Shown here: positions 1 through 13,600 of the stretch, one piece after another
Numbering within the stretch: position 1 is the stretch's first letter
Layout of the letters: each line of letters begins with the position of its first letter
Assembly (NCBI GenBank): GCA_949825025.1
Contig: OX463778.1
Span: 48,322,829-48,386,828, forward strand
Source: Siphlonurus alternatus
Lineage: Eukaryota > Arthropoda > Insecta > Ephemeroptera > Siphlonuridae
DNA length: 64,000 bases
Direction: 5' to 3'
Notes under the pieces: model-generated
What the model was told of the DNA's origin: nothing
Databases searched by the model: none
What the model saw: only the letters and a program-made list of their open reading frames with translations
Made by a program: the position numbers and the translations under genes

Positions 1-859
1 GTTAAAGATAAAGTTTCACACGAAATCCTTATATACGTAATCCTTTGTAAAATCTAACAAAAACGAATTGACGGATAAAATTAATGTTTTCTTTTTTCTA
101 GATGACACAAGTCCAAATCCTGCTCTCTCCCACTCTCTCGCTGAATAACGTTTCTGCTTAATTTGTCTCTCATGTACTCAAGTGATTTCGTTCGATTGCT
201 GGAGAAGGGGTAAACTTTAATTTGCCTTTCGCTAACTTTAAGAAGTCTGCATTTTTTTTTTTATTTTATTTCCTAGAAAGTCTGGAAACTAAATACTTCA
301 ACGTTTATCAAGCTTATTTTGATTGATTCTTTTTTACTGACTTCCTTCTTTCATTTAGTACATAAAATTGACGACCATTTTTTTGGCTGAAATACTATGA
401 TGTATTTTATTTGGTTCGATCAAATAAGAGTCGGTCTCGATCTCCATTAGAGCAATAGTACGCAATTTCGTACAGGGATGGTATATTTTCCCTCCCTAAA
501 AAAATAAAAAGAGAAAGCAACCATGATAAAAATCGCACCTGTGACGGGCTATGCCTATGTGTTATTTTATTTTCTATATGTTTAGGATGTAATTTGTGTA
601 ATTTAAGTGTAATAAATAATAATTACGCACTACACATTTCAATATATTCACAAATTTAATGTATTATTAATAATTTTATATTTAATTCCAGTAAATTTCT
701 TTATATTTTATTAAGAATTTTATGTTCACTTGAAAGCTGGTCATTGTTCTATTAAGTCAACGACGTCAACGTTTTTTTTTTATGCTGTTTTAAAACTAAT
801 GCAATTGGCTTGATAAAATTAGTCAGCATGATGTGACGGACAATGTCCTGGTGTTGCAG
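1..859 (+). other. Upstream intron of PTPS (partial)
   Basis: This AT-rich stretch ends in an AG acceptor at 858-859 directly before the first PTPS exon in the window, so I read it as the 3' part of an intron. I searched for the preceding PTPS exon, which should carry the GHNY zinc/substrate motif and end one base into a codon, and did not find it. That exon must lie left of the window. The only internal structure seen is one copy of a diverged repeat at about 430-551. Confidence 0.7.
430..551 (+). repeat. Diverged repeat, copy 1 (partner at 968-1091)
   Basis: This segment and 968-1091 share an ordered series of short matches: GTCGGT, then TAGTACGCAATTT, GGGA-GGT, CCCTCC, ATAAA and finally TCGCACCT/AGCACCT followed by a GTG. 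The two copies lie in the same orientation on either side of PTPS exon 860-939. The similarity is old and interrupted. It may be two fragments of one transposon family or an ancient local duplication. Confidence 0.5.
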
Positions 860-3549
860 TGGAGGCCACGTTGCGCGGACCGGTGGACCCCGCCACGGGA
901 ATGGTAGCCAACATCACGGACATCAAGCGCTACATGCAGGTCAGTTACCAGCCGTTATTTGTTCAAAGGGTCGGTTTGGCCATCATGGAAAAATAGTACG
1001 CAATTTTATATCGGGGACGGTCTTCCTGCCCTCCTCTATATAAAGATATAAGAAAACACGGGGAAAAATAGCACCTCTGTGTCGAGCTAGACTTTTATTT
1101 AAACTTCCCAAGTGTGGACTCTTCAGGCCCAATTGAATATCTGAGCTTTTTTTCCCGACCGACCCTGTTAGTTGTTGACACATTATTTCTGCACCCTCTC
1201 TTTCCGCAAAGAATAATTACATTTATGAGAGAGGTACACTTTTATCCTCATTTTTGGAAATAATAATCTCATTTTAAATTTTGAGTTTTCTGAAAGAAAA
1301 TTTAATGATAAAATGCTTCTGTTTTCTTGCAATGAAAAACAGTCTCCAACACATGTAAAGATTTATAGAATGATATAGGGGAGGGGGATTTAGAGGTATC
1401 CATGACGAACCATTATGAATCCGTGCGAAATGCATGAAGAGCGTTACTTCCTATATTCATTTGATCCCACTGCTACATAAAAACACCATTGGCAATGCGG
1501 GATAGGTATCCTTTAAACTAAGGTCTGGGTAAATCTGCCCACCAGTCTCACCTCGAGTGTTGTTTTGAGACCTGGAGAACGGAACACTTTTATGGCTGCT
1601 GCTATAAATTTGCATCAGAGCGCACTGCATGCAGCATGTAAATGAAATTTTACTCAGTCTCGCATGTGTGCACGAGCGAAATAAAAAATAAAAATAAAAC
1701 AGACTCTGACGTCAAAATACTAAATTGGTGTTTTAATAATTAACTGTTGACGTCAGAGATTATGAATATGTAAATTAATTTTTTTAAAAATATTTAATAT
1801 TAATTAATAAAATTTTGATGTACTTTCATTAATAAAATATAATAAGATAAATAATTGTCCATGTGGAACAGATGGTTTCAAATACAAATATGTTCTTTAC
1901 CGCCAGATACGCTGCAGATTAATTATTGTCGATAATCTACTGAAAATACTACTCATGCATAAATTTCTTTAATTAAAACAAAATCACTTTCATTAAAATA
2001 AATAATATTTAGGCCTCTATGCTGTCTACAGTGTACAAAACAAACAGAGGTAAATCAAATAAAGGTGTGTAATATCATCGTATATTATTCTATAAATTGG
2101 ATGGAGATGGAATGAATATTCAATATAAGCAAACAATTCTAATAATGGTAATGTGCTTTTCGATTATTAAATGAAATATTGATTAATACCAGCAGGGATG
2201 CATATACATGGCTATTTGCAAATAATGCTCAACACGTATGTTATAAAGCAGTAAAAATTGTTCTCATTCATATCATACTCCGATCAATTTGGGAAATAGC
2301 TTTTTGTTTATTTTTATGCTTTGTAACTGCTATGTATTAGATCTGCTAATACATAGCAGTAACATTGGAAATAAATATAAAATAATTATGTGACCAACAG
2401 CATGCAGAAAAAATTGATGTAATATGTCATAAAATTACTTTCAAAGTTTAGAGATAAGAAACATAATTATCATATCAGAAAGTATAAAATTACCTTGGTT
2501 TATTTATAAATAATTCTATGTAATCATGAGAATTGATAAATTATATAAAATAAATATTGATTTTGTCATTTCGGAAAACCTACTTTATTTTAATATATTT
2601 ATATATTATATAAACATATTAATTGTATCAGTAAGGGAAAGTGACGTAGATTATAATACGAAGGGGTTGAAATAGGGTCTATTTTAATTAAATTTTGTAT
2701 ACTGACCCTCCTAATCTTCCTGAATTAATATTTAAATTTATTACTGACCTTTGCTTGTAACTCTTCATGTTAATACCAAAGTTTATTATTAAAGTTCATG
2801 CATGTAAATCCAGGGGGAGGCCACCATACACTAAATATATTTTACAGACATGCAGTTATATAGAGACAACTTTAATTATTTAATTATACTGCATCAATGA
2901 AACTGTATTTTGGTTCAATCTATATAAAAATATAGAAAGTATCATAAAATATACAATTTTCATCCTGAGCACAGTAATTATATTTTAAATTTGATTTCAA
3001 TTATATATACTTTTTATGTGTTTAGTTATAATTTTGTAGTCCATCGGAGTAATTTTGCCTTAGTGACACAAATTTAGTCTTTGATGTTTGTGAATTCTGC
3101 CTACTTAGAATCTTGGACGTATGCTTGGATTAAATCAGAACACTTCATTTTCTCAATAGACTTGGTTTTAAATTAAATCTGTTATAAAACTCCTCGGTAA
3201 GTTTGGATCTATCATCAGTAAAACCATACTTGAATATTGATAAATGACATATTGATTAATTAAATATTTTTCTGATTGGTATTTCCCCTCTGAAACGACA
3301 TTCCTACTGGACATATTTTAACCTCTATTGTTTTGTGACCAGGTTGCGATAATGGACACGATGGACCATAAGAACCTGGACAAAGACGTGCCTTACTTTC
3401 GGTCCGTGGTGAGCACCACTGAGAACGTGGCGGTGTTCATCTGGAACGGCCTGCTGGCCCAGCTGCCCCATCCCGATCAGCTGTTCGAGGTGAAGGTGTA
3501 TGAGACCGACAAGAACATCGTGGTGTACCGTGGGGAGGCGCAGGACTAA
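860..3549 (+). CDS. PTS: 6-pyruvoyl tetrahydropterin synthase, 3' part, two exons
   Basis: PTPS makes 6-pyruvoyl tetrahydropterin from 7,8-dihydroneopterin triphosphate, the second step of tetrahydrobiopterin synthesis, in the cytosol; in insects it also feeds pteridine eye pigments. Seen: exon A, 860-939, enters after the first base of a codon and reads [18 protein letters not shown] then TDIKRYMQ, ending at a GT donor at 940. Exon B, 3343-3549, begins after AG 3341-3342 in phase 0 and reads [19 protein letters not shown] onward. It contains the Asp-His pair of DHKNLD (catalytic relay), the STTENV segment that binds the pterin, and the VYETDKN segment with the conserved substrate-binding Glu. 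The protein ends in GEAQD with TAA at 3547-3549. The zinc-binding histidines and catalytic Cys belong to upstream exons outside the window. The 2.4 kb intron is in phase 0. An internal ATG at 3328 belongs to the intron and is not a start. The family assignment is secure; the gene is incomplete only because of the window edge. Confidence 0.96.
968..1091 (+). repeat. Diverged repeat, copy 2 (partner at 430-551)
   Basis: This is the second copy of the repeat described at 430-551, lying just inside the last PTPS intron. The best preserved block is TAGTACGCAATTT at about 993-1005. No coding frame runs through both copies. Confidence 0.5.
1704..1758. repeat. Short inverted repeat with two TGACGTCA motifs
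   Basis: CTCTGACGTCAA at the left end is mirrored by TTGACGTCAGAG at the right end, with about 30 bp of AT-rich DNA between. Each arm holds a perfect TGACGTCA octamer (1707-1714 and 1748-1755). It could be a very small MITE remnant or a paired CREB/ATF-type site. Confidence 0.6.
2323..2363. repeat. Small hairpin
   Basis: CTGCTATGTATTAG is followed by a 5-base loop and then CTAATACATAGCAG, a nearly perfect stem of about 17 bp. It is too short for a microRNA precursor and has no neighbouring signal. Confidence 0.6.
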
Positions 3550-3830
3550 CCTACTGTACCTGCCGCAAGAGAGACCTTTTAAAGCAAGATCTTACCTGTT
3601 TATATATTGTAATTTGTGTTTGGGACTCAATGGATGAGACGATACACGAAAGAAAATATCCAAATTTATGGATAACTCCTTCGTGAATCGTGCCCAATAT
3701 AATTATATAATTCTAAATTTAAAATTGAGAATTAATTATATATGCACTTATGCAGTGTACGTCAATCAATAAAGTTTTGTACTTTACATCGATTTAATTT
3801 AGACAGTAATTTCAATAAATTTATTATTAA
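3550..3830 (+). promoter_or_regulatory. PTPS 3' UTR and poly(A) signals
   Basis: After the PTPS stop codon there is no further open frame. AATAAA occurs at 3768-3773 and again at 3814-3819, giving a 3' UTR of about 240-290 bases. T-rich sequence follows the first signal (AAAGTTTTGT), as expected for a cleavage region. Confidence 0.65.
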
Positions 3831-4782
3831 AAGAAAAACGTTTAATATATTTTGGGCATTTTTTTTAATACCCTTCAAATGTCAATTGAATCGATCGATT
3901 GACTTTTCTATTAGTAAGTTATCATTGTTATGATATTATTATATGGTGATGTTGTGCCTTTTATTTTATACTCCTGGTCCATGATTGTGTTGCAAATTTT
4001 ACTTTCCTTTTAACAAAATATTTGTATCCTCAATTCTTTGTTTGAATATAAGCAAAAAAGCATATTCTGAAACATATTATGATATTATCATGCAGTTGAC
4101 ACATTTTTCTGTAAAGTTTTGTGAAATGTACTTTATTAAATAAAGAAATAAAAAAATTTTCTGAGAGATTATTCAGGTAAGGAAAAAATTCAATGAAGTC
4201 ATGATGCAGTTTGAGAGAGCAAATAAAGTTTTATGTAGTAGTAAAAACAGAAAATAAAATAAATAGTTTTCACCTTCTTTATAGTAAGTTTAACAAGTAA
4301 AGACACAAGACTGTGTATCTTTCCATATAACTTCTATTTTGATCCGAACTGCATGAAACCTCCATCTATACTTTTCCAATCAACTTTTACGAAGTCTTTT
4401 AACACGGCATGTTACTAAGCTTGAAAAACAGCCCTCGCGAGTAAAATTATATATTGTACCCCCGAGAGTAAAATTACTTGTTAAGAAAGAATTCCCTTAC
4501 GGCCATGCTCCATAGCCGCCGCAATTATGCTGACAATTTTGGCACCTAATTTACTGTGAAAATTACATTTTTAACGAGTTTACGCTTGCCTCAAATCACT
4601 TCAAAAACTGCTCTTTGCTTTGTTGCGTCATATTTTTAGAAGATATTGATTTTATCATAATATTTTTTTTAGACAATCACGCTCCATTGCCTTGCAATTT
4701 AAGTAATTCAACTTCCCAAATACTATTTTATTCTGAGTCAGAGAATTATAATTATTAGGTGTATGCATAAAATCAACGCATT

Positions 4783-4846
<64 letters not shown>

Positions 4847-5584
4847 CTTTTATTTTGAACTTTTGTTCGTTGCACAAGGCACATATTTTTTTTTACGACA
4901 GTACTGTTAATATTTATACATATATAGATTATATTATTATTTATAATTATTTTGATTTGTTCGCGTGTTAAAATAAATGTTTTACAAAACGTTAAAAAGC
5001 ATCACCATCACTAAAGTGAGACAACAAAAATAACACAAACAAATATTTAACTATATTATAGAGAGTAAAAATTATGCAAATTTAAGACTTTCCCATTAAA
5101 AACATTTTCATAATTTTTTTAATTAAAAAAAAAATATCATTTTTACGAAAGCTTTTAAATTTTTTTTTCTTGAACAGCAAAATGCTGACATTTTGCATCT
5201 CTAAATTAATTACTGGTTCTTATTACTATCGTTTTTATTATCCTTAAGTCTACTTAATTACTAAGAGAAAAATAATTTCCTCAATTCTTTCATTTCATTG
5301 TCTTATAAATTTATGAAGATAATTTAATTAGAAAAAAAAAGAAGAATTTTAAAACCAATATTACGGTTATTTAAATAAATTATATTAAAAGAGAGAAAAA
5401 AGAATATAATTTTTAATATTGAAAGAAATAATGGTTTTATTATTTTTTTAAACATTTTACAGAAACTCGCATAAAAGCAAACTCTTTTTTTTTTATAGGT
5501 TTTAATAAAATCATTAAATATACATAATCTATGATTGAAATCTATTCTCTCTCTCTTTTTTATTTGTTGCCAAAGTTTTTCTTA
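3831..5584. other. AT-rich intergenic DNA, no gene seen
   Basis: This stretch has long A and T runs and no reading frame of interest. The only discrete feature is the (TA)n tract at 4786-4844. Confidence 0.6.
4786..4844. repeat. (TA)n microsatellite
   Basis: An uninterrupted AT/TA dinucleotide run of about 59 bp. Confidence 0.97.
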
Positions 5585-5990
5585 TTCCCATGTCTCGAGT
5601 TTCTGAAGGGAATGTTATATCCCCGGGGTTCGATATTCGTACTCTAAAGACTTCTTGGTCATTGATGTTTCACAGAAGTAAAGCTCTCTTGCATGTGAGA
5701 GAGCCTCCAGCCTTTACAGCAGCACTAGCAATGCTAAGGAGATTTGATGGGTGGTGGAGAAAGGGTGTCCTCTCTACTAGTGATGTACATGCAGCAGCAA
5801 GCAGGTCCCTTTACGGTGGAGCGTCACAGCAGACAGGCTAGCAAGTAAGACGATAGTGTTGAGATAAGGAGATGTTGCTGCTATAGCTGGCCTCAGAGAC
5901 TCTACGGAGTGGACCAACATCGCTCCTTGCTCTCTCATTTTACTTAGTCGCTTGCTTCGTCGTCTCGTCATACTAGCTTAGCTTCAAGCA
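5585..5990. promoter_or_regulatory. GC-elevated island, candidate regulatory element
   Basis: The base composition is much richer in G+C than the flanks. An 83-codon frame on the plus strand (5590-5841) and a 64-codon frame on the minus strand (5777-5971) overlap here, but neither has a recognisable domain and neither extends beyond the island. It includes GATAAG at about 5867 and a GTCGTCTCGTC block near 5960. A promoter, enhancer or untranslated exon is more likely than a coding gene. Confidence 0.35.
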
Positions 5991-7260
5991 AAACTTCCAT
6001 AATAAACTTTTACTGAAAGGCAAACAAAGTTTAGTAGTGTATGAAGATCTTTACGGCGTTATATACCCTTAAAGATTCTACTCTGGGTGTTATATTTGAG
6101 ACTCTATACCTCCCGTTTTCAAATTTTAGGGTTTCAAATTTGTATACTTTGTGGTACATAAAGGTGATCAAACTAAAAATTTTAATACATAAGCTTTGAT
6201 CTAATAATAAAATAAATATAAAGTTAGCATATTTTTTTTTCTGCTTTGATGATATTAATATTAATTTTTCAGTAACCAAGTTAATTAAGTTTATAATGAA
6301 GCGCTTGAAAATTTTCATCATGGTTAAAAAAAGTACTATATTATAAAACAGGGAGAAAAAAATGACCATTCATATTGGGATTTGTAATATAATTAAAAAA
6401 AAAAAAATGGTTATATCATCTAAATTAATGATAGTGTGGTAGAGAATTTATTCAATTGTGCTTGACGTTTCACGTTGTTGCATACTTTATAAACGGTATG
6501 TTTATATAAGGTTTATTTATTGACTGTAACTTATTAATGGATTATTTAATGCAGTTTATTACCTACGATAAGTACTTTAATCTGTATTGTACACTTTCCA
6601 GCACAATAAACCTTCCGCTTGCTGTAAAGTGTGAATTCAGACGGGAATGACGAGCTGCCACAGAAATTTAAATTTGATATTGACATAAATTGCTATAAGT
6701 GTCTCCAACTTTGTAAAACATCATTCATTTTAAAATTAGCTTAAAAATATAACGTTAATTCCTTGTCATTTTGTCAATATAACTGTTTATAGATTTTCAT
6801 AAAAATAAAATCTGTTGATGCGATGCAAATTTTCAATTTAGAGTCCAATGTATTAGATAAATCGTTTTCCTGCGTAACATTTATCAAAACTCCAGAAAGT
6901 TCTGATCCTTCTTAAAATCAGCTCTTGTGTGCATTAGAGTCAATATAGGACTTACAAAGAACTTGGCATAGATTTAGCAAAGAAATTTTAGTACCAGCTT
7001 TAATACTCAATTTACTACTGGATCGAATTTGATATCAAAGTTTAGATTCTAATAATAAAATTTATAGGCAGAGATGCTAAGTAGTTTTATGAATACCACC
7101 CTAGTATGTCTGTTCTTAAAAGCACAATAAATTCAGAATAAAATAAGATGCACTTTTTATTTTATATATAATTTATTTTATTAATATTTTATTGAAAACA
7201 ATTGAGAGCATCTCCAAAAAGATCCACCTTTTTTTCCTTATGTTTTTGAAATTATTGAAA
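5991..7260. other. AT-rich DNA, no gene seen
   Basis: A 112-codon minus-strand frame at 6031-6369 is rich in Ile, Phe, Lys and Leu, as chance frames in AT-rich DNA are. It has no motif. Nothing else is supported. Confidence 0.6.
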
Positions 7261-7390
7261 ATGGCAGTTGAGGCCAGCAATCCAGTTTCGTATGCCTGAA
7301 GCCAGCCAAGCTACAGCTATAGCTAGCGTATTGAAGACAACGGTTACACAGCGAGTAGCCTACATTTGTATCAGCAGGGGTAATGGCAAT

Positions 7391-7400
7391 TATATATATG

Positions 7401-7482
<82 letters not shown>
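7391..7482. repeat. (TA)n microsatellite
   Basis: About 92 bp of TA dinucleotides with two TG interruptions near the left end. It is preceded by a short mixed-composition segment (7260-7380). Confidence 0.97.
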
Positions 7483-7484
<2 letters not shown>

Positions 7485-7871
7485 AGTGTATAATAAATTA
7501 TATATTATACGTATTATTACGTACTATATAATTTATACTCAGTCAAGATTCAAGAAAAGGAAAGCAGTGGGCTAATTTATCACATGCTCACAATAGTAAG
7601 GTTTATTTTGCAAATAAAGTATACTGAAATGGAGCTGAAAACAAATAAATAATATATAGTGATATAATAAGGATACGCTTACAGGTAATTTCTGTATGAA
7701 ACTTGTTTTCCTTTACAAGAGGCACAAGAGGCATCAGCTGTATTACATTTCAAGGAAAGAAGATGGCTTGTAATAACATTTGTTTTTAGACTTAAAACAA
7801 TAAAATTGTCATTAAAAAAAATGGTAAATTTATTTTACACGAAATAATTGTTTCGAAGAAAACCTTGATAC

Positions 7872-8320
7872 AATGGACAATTTGCATCAACTTTTTTTAG
7901 TAGCTCAATCGAAAGAGGAGGTCGAAAAATACACCTGTGAATTTTATGCGATTTTTATTCTTACTGCATCATGGCTAAAAGAGAGGTCACGTGACCTGGA
8001 GCCGGCGCCCGTGTCGCCCGTGACGTCATTGAACTGTCTGGTCAAGCAAACGATTGTCTATATAACGCTTCTAAACAATAAATTAATTGTTGCTTGTTTC
8101 CATAGCAACGTGGTTGTTTGCAAGCGTTATAAAGTCGATCGTTTGTTTGACGGAACAGTTAAGTGACGTCACGGGCGACACGGGCGCCGGCTCCAGGTCA
8201 CGTGACCTCTCTTTTAGCCATGATGCAGTACGAATAACAATCGCATAAAATTCACAGGTGTATTTTTCGACCTCCTCTTTCGATTGAGCTACTAAAAAAA
8301 GTTGATGCAAATTGTCCATT
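7872..8320. mobile_element. Palindromic MITE-like element, 449 bp
   Basis: The sequence folds on itself almost end to end. The left arm begins AATGGACAATTTGCATCAAC and the right arm ends with its exact complement, with only short divergence around a loop near 8080-8110. Both strands therefore read the same first ~27 residues from an ATG, which is a by-product of the palindrome. The arms contain a GGTCACGTGACC palindrome, a GC-rich block and one perfect TGACGTCA each (8021-8028, 8164-8171). No target-site duplication is clear: the left flank is GATAC and the right flank ATTAG. Long terminal inverted repeats without a transposase fit a non-autonomous foldback DNA transposon. Confidence 0.85.
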
Positions 8321-9062
8321 ATTAGAGACTGCCAGACATAAAAATAGAAACTTTACATTTAAATTAGATCAAGGTTAATTTCAAAGTTAAGGAACAAGAA
8401 AAGATAATGTAGCTATCATCATGTAGAATAAAAATTATTAACTGTGCATTCACATGTATGGTTCTTATAAGATTGACTTGCATGAGGACTGGTTTAAGAA
8501 ATAAAGTTGATAGCAAAATTCTTTATTTGTGAAATATAAATTTAATGTGTTCACATTATCACTCAGAAATGTACATATTTCAAACCCCCATGCAAAATAT
8601 CTCAGAATTTTGTTTTTAGATAACGTAACGTTTTCAGAACAAACTACGATGGAAACTCAAGTTACATTTTATGTAACTATCCATTAAGATCATAAAAAAC
8701 ATTGAATTATTTTTAGCCATTGATTCTCAAAATCTAAAAATTGAAACAGGATGATTGTTTTAATTTAAATCAACACCCATTTCACAATTGCCAGAAGTCT
8801 CTATTTTTCAAAGGCGTACTATTTTTTTTTAATTTTTTTAGACTTGAGAACTCTATCAAGCAAGTGACTTACATTTCTGGGATTATTAATATAGTTACAA
8901 TTCTGTATGTATCTAATACTTTATAAATATAGAGAGGTTATATAGTATAATTATAATATATATTATAATAAGATATTTCTGCTTTGCTAGAAATATTCAA
9001 TTCTGTACAATTCTATATTTTCTGAAGGTGCATGCTCATTGAAATTTTACATATGAGTACTT

Positions 9063-9155
<93 letters not shown>

Positions 9156-9495
9156 CTAAGGGCTTATGTTTTTTATGGTTAAACAGTAAATAATAGTGGT
9201 CACAAAGAATAGATTTTAGGCATTTTTAGTAGGGTAGTAGTGGAATTCGATTTATTTGATATCAAATTCAGATCTAAAATTTTCTAGGCTAAAGTCCATT
9301 ATAATATTTATGTGAATAACCACTAAAAATAATGTAAATATCATAAAATTAATTGATAAAAATCTGAATTTGATATATAGATATAAATAATGAGGGAATT
9401 TACAATTTATTTTTCTTAAGTACGAGTTAAATAGTATAAAAAGTGTCAAAAAAATAAGCCTTGTGAAATTTTCATTGTTGAACTAAATTGCAAAG
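8321..9495. other. AT-rich DNA, no gene seen
   Basis: There are no frames with a recognisable product. It contains the (TA)n tract at 9066-9150. Confidence 0.6.
9066..9150. repeat. (TA)n microsatellite
   Basis: An uninterrupted TA run of about 85 bp. Confidence 0.97.
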
Positions 9496-9499
9496 CGTT

Positions 9500-9690
9500 T
9501 TGTTAGCTTGACGATGACGATAGAGCGGTGGTGGTGCGCGGGGCCAGCAACACGAAGGCCAGTGTAAAGTACAACAATAAACTTGAGTCTCTCCCTCGCC
9601 ACGCCCGCCCTGTATACAAGTTGCTACTAAAACTTTTACGACCAAAGTCCTTATGCTCTTATTTTTCTTTAAAGGAGGCTTCAGAAAAAT
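9500..9690. promoter_or_regulatory. GC-elevated island beside microsatellites
   Basis: The segment from about 9508 to 9620 is GC-rich (GGTGGTGGTGCGCGGGGCC and CCACGCCCGCC) and sits directly upstream of the AG repeat. The frames that cross it continue into the repeat as Arg-Glu or Ser-Leu runs and are not credible proteins. The GC boxes suggest a regulatory element. Confidence 0.3.
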
Positions 9691-9694
<4 letters not shown>

Positions 9695-9763
<69 letters not shown>

Positions 9764-9772
9764 GGGGGGGGG
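9695..9772. repeat. (AG)n microsatellite plus G11 run
   Basis: An AG run at 9695-9759 is followed by eleven Gs (9762-9772). It is purine-only on the plus strand, so it is a candidate H-DNA-forming tract. Confidence 0.97.
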
Positions 9773-9916
9773 TGTTTGTGGCTCATATATGCATGGGCTG
9801 CTAGATTCTGTCAGCACTTTATCAACAGACAAATTTCATGCAGACGGGGAAAGCGACAAGAAAACACAGCTTGCAAGCTTTCACATGTGTGTTAAAATGA
9901 CTGGCCAATAACCCCC

Positions 9917-11210
<1,294 letters not shown>

Positions 11211-11214
11211 TATA

Positions 11215-11575
11215 AGGAGGCAAATAAGTAAATCTGTTCCTTGAAAACACCTGTGCTCCTTTACGTCGGTAATTAAGGTGGTGGGTGTTTGGATCTTCAA
11301 GTGATGGATGCCCATCGTATATAGTTCCATTAATCAGTAAAGCCAGCAGAAGTACTAGCTAGTCAAGTTACCCTTCCAATGGTGTGACTTAGTGTTACGA
11401 TAAGTGTTTGTGAACCAAAGCTCTGAATATCTCATTAGTAAGTTGCGGACGGCCGCTCATCAGCTAGCCATAGATCTACTAGTGTTGTGTTTACACCCCT
11501 TTTTCTAATATACGACGAGACGAAGGTCTTCTTAGTAGTTATACTAACTTACTATTTAGTGGTGTAAACAGAACT
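11215..11575. promoter_or_regulatory. GC-elevated island, candidate regulatory element
   Basis: The segment is balanced in composition against AT-rich flanks, with GCGGACGGCCGCTCATCAGC near 11448 and ACGACGAGACGAAGG near 11512. It has no open frame of note on either strand. The pair GTGTTTACACC (about 11487) and GGTGTAAAC (about 11561) is a small inverted repeat near the right side. Confidence 0.3.
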
Positions 11576-11874
11576 AAATGATCATTTATCATCAGTCAAT
11601 ATATTTACCACAAAACTTAATACCATATTAAATCACTGTAAATAATTTCATGTATATAAACTTTGAATATATAAAAAAGAGTAAAATATAAATTCAATTT
11701 TTTATTTTTTAATATAATAATGTCATTTTATATTAACATAAATTTTTGAGAAAGTGCAATTTTTATTGTATTATACTAGAGTAGATGTAAGCTTTTCAGT
11801 TTGATGATTGATGATATTGAAATAGTATTTCACAAAACTGATAAAGAAGAAGAAGTGAAATGAATGATGGTATG

Positions 11875-12065
11875 ATTCTATGACAGAGGAGAAGGAGGGG
11901 GCGTTGCCTCTAGCAAAATGTCGCCGCTCAAGAGGCTGCTGTGCTACGTTTTGTATTTACCTCCTTCGTATTGAGCGAGACGCGGGCTGCCATATAGATA
12001 AGAGAGAGAGAGAGAGCTCGAGGCGCGAGAAATTGATCCTGAAGACTATTATCACGCTAACATCG
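11875..12065. promoter_or_regulatory. GC-elevated island with short (GA)n
   Basis: It contains GGAGGGGGCGTTGCC and GAGCGAGACGCGGGCTGCC. A 101-codon plus frame (11880-12185) crosses it and runs into AT-rich DNA, and its composition does not look like one protein. A regulatory or untranslated role is more likely. Confidence 0.3.
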
Positions 12066-13125
12066 TATTTTGTCAACTATATAAATGCTCACTGGATTTT
12101 CAAGGATACATTACCAACATATAAAATAAGTGGATTCATATACATACAACAACAAATAATGCGTGATGTTTTTTTATGTGTTTAGTATATTACTATTTGA
12201 CGTTTCCGTGATGTAGAAAATGCAACGAATAAAAATGACGGTTGTGTCAAAATTATCGAACTGTTTTATTTGCTTTGATTGACATAAAGAATTTTTTTAT
12301 ATGTATTACGGTACGTTAGATATAAATCTATTTATAGAATGAAAAACAATTTTTTCCTAACTACGTTTGAATAAAAAATTATATACAGTATTATATAACA
12401 TTTTTTTATAAAATAAAAACCAGTTCGCCTATAATGGCATATCAATTTAACAAGGAACAATTGAGTTGTTATGTACAGTGACTTGTTTTCTTGAGTCACT
12501 TATAAACTATTTGCAATTATATATTTTAGCTTTCTTACAGTGACAAAAAATGTATACATCGATCGTGTTATACAATCGAGATGATAAAATGGAATCGTGT
12601 GACACAATCGATATAATTGAAACCGTCAGATGCAAAACCAGGCAATGATATTTGCGATTTTAATGTTTATACGCAGGTATTGAAAATGTATCAAAAAGTA
12701 CAATAATCATATTTTGCATCTAGCGGTCTTAGTTACAGACTTATTGGGCCTATAGTTTATGAAGAAAAATAACCTGTTTTTCAGTAACTACGGTTAACGT
12801 CAGCCAAACACACTAGTGAGAAATAAAATAATATTTTCTTTCGTGATTAAGTCTATGTAAATGTAATTTTAAACTGAAAAAACTCAATTATTATTTTTCT
12901 TTACCTGCTTTGTACTTGTCCTGTATGCGGTTGAACGTTTTATTAGCTTTATTAGCAGCCTTTAACGGTACATTATTTTCATATTTTAATCAGAAAACCA
13001 TGGAAATCAAGTTTTGGAAGTGGTATTTTAGGAATTTAGAATTTAGAGGGCTCTATTTTTTGTATGTGTCAAGCATTCGAGTATAACTATTTGGTATACT
13101 TCCTGAATGAACGAGGGTTCACCAA
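12066..13125. other. AT-rich DNA, no gene seen
   Basis: No coding or repeat feature is supported. Two similar short blocks containing ATCGTGT(T)A(T)ACAATCGA lie near 12560 and 12595. Confidence 0.5.
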
Positions 13126-13129
13126 ATTT

Positions 13130-13600
13130 TGAAAGTACAAACGAGCCCCCTGATCTCCCCTCGTACTGACCTCCTATCTCTTTGACATTCGTACACTCAT
13201 GCACGCAACGGTCCGATGATTATATTATATCTAGCATGTGATGCATTGAGAAGATGCTTAATGATTGGAAACGTTTTTGTTTGATGACATGGTACGTGTG
13301 TGTGTTTGATGGTTATTGCTTTCAAAGTAGGTATGTGTTGTCAAGTAGGTGTGGCCAGAAAATCTCGTATCCCAGCAACCAACGCAATCACAATGAGAAT
13401 AAGAGATCCGGATCAACCTTCTCACCACGACTCAGCACAAAAAAGAAAGATTTTATTTGAAGGTTTTTGTTAGGCTGGTTTTACCGTTGTAAATATTGCA
13501 CAGAAATGGAGCCGTTGCAGGATTTGCTACGAAATCCCTCGTACCAGTCGCTCCGCTTACTCCAACTAAAAGATAACAGTGCAGAGAGCTTATGAGGGTA
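13130..13600. promoter_or_regulatory. Mixed-composition island
   Basis: A run of higher GC includes GAGCCCCCTGATCTCCCC near 13143. A 68-codon plus frame lies at 13254-13460 but has no recognisable domain or clear splice signals. The function is unknown. Confidence 0.25.

Larger units (their letters stand above)
940..3342 (+). other. Last PTPS intron
   Basis: The intron runs from GTCAGT at 940 to the acceptor CAG ending at 3342. It is strongly AT-rich and has no exon-like segment. It contains one copy of a diverged repeat (968-1091), a short inverted repeat built on two TGACGTCA motifs (1704-1758) and a small hairpin (2323-2363). Confidence 0.85.

Noticed and set aside
5590..5841. 83-codon plus frame in a GC-rich island
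   Set aside because: No domain, no splice or poly(A) context, and an overlapping minus-strand frame of similar quality. Treated as part of a non-coding island.
7873..8319. Two opposite-strand frames that start with the same MDNLHQLFLVAQSKEEVEKY
   Set aside because: The element is a palindrome, so both strands read the same arm. The frames diverge in the loop and show no domain.
9472..9911. Frames of 104, 127 and 80 codons with long Arg-Glu or Ser-Leu runs
   Set aside because: They are translations of the (AG)n/(CT)n microsatellite. The same explains frames at 23547-23795, 43627-43917, 50343-50735 and 53803-54047.
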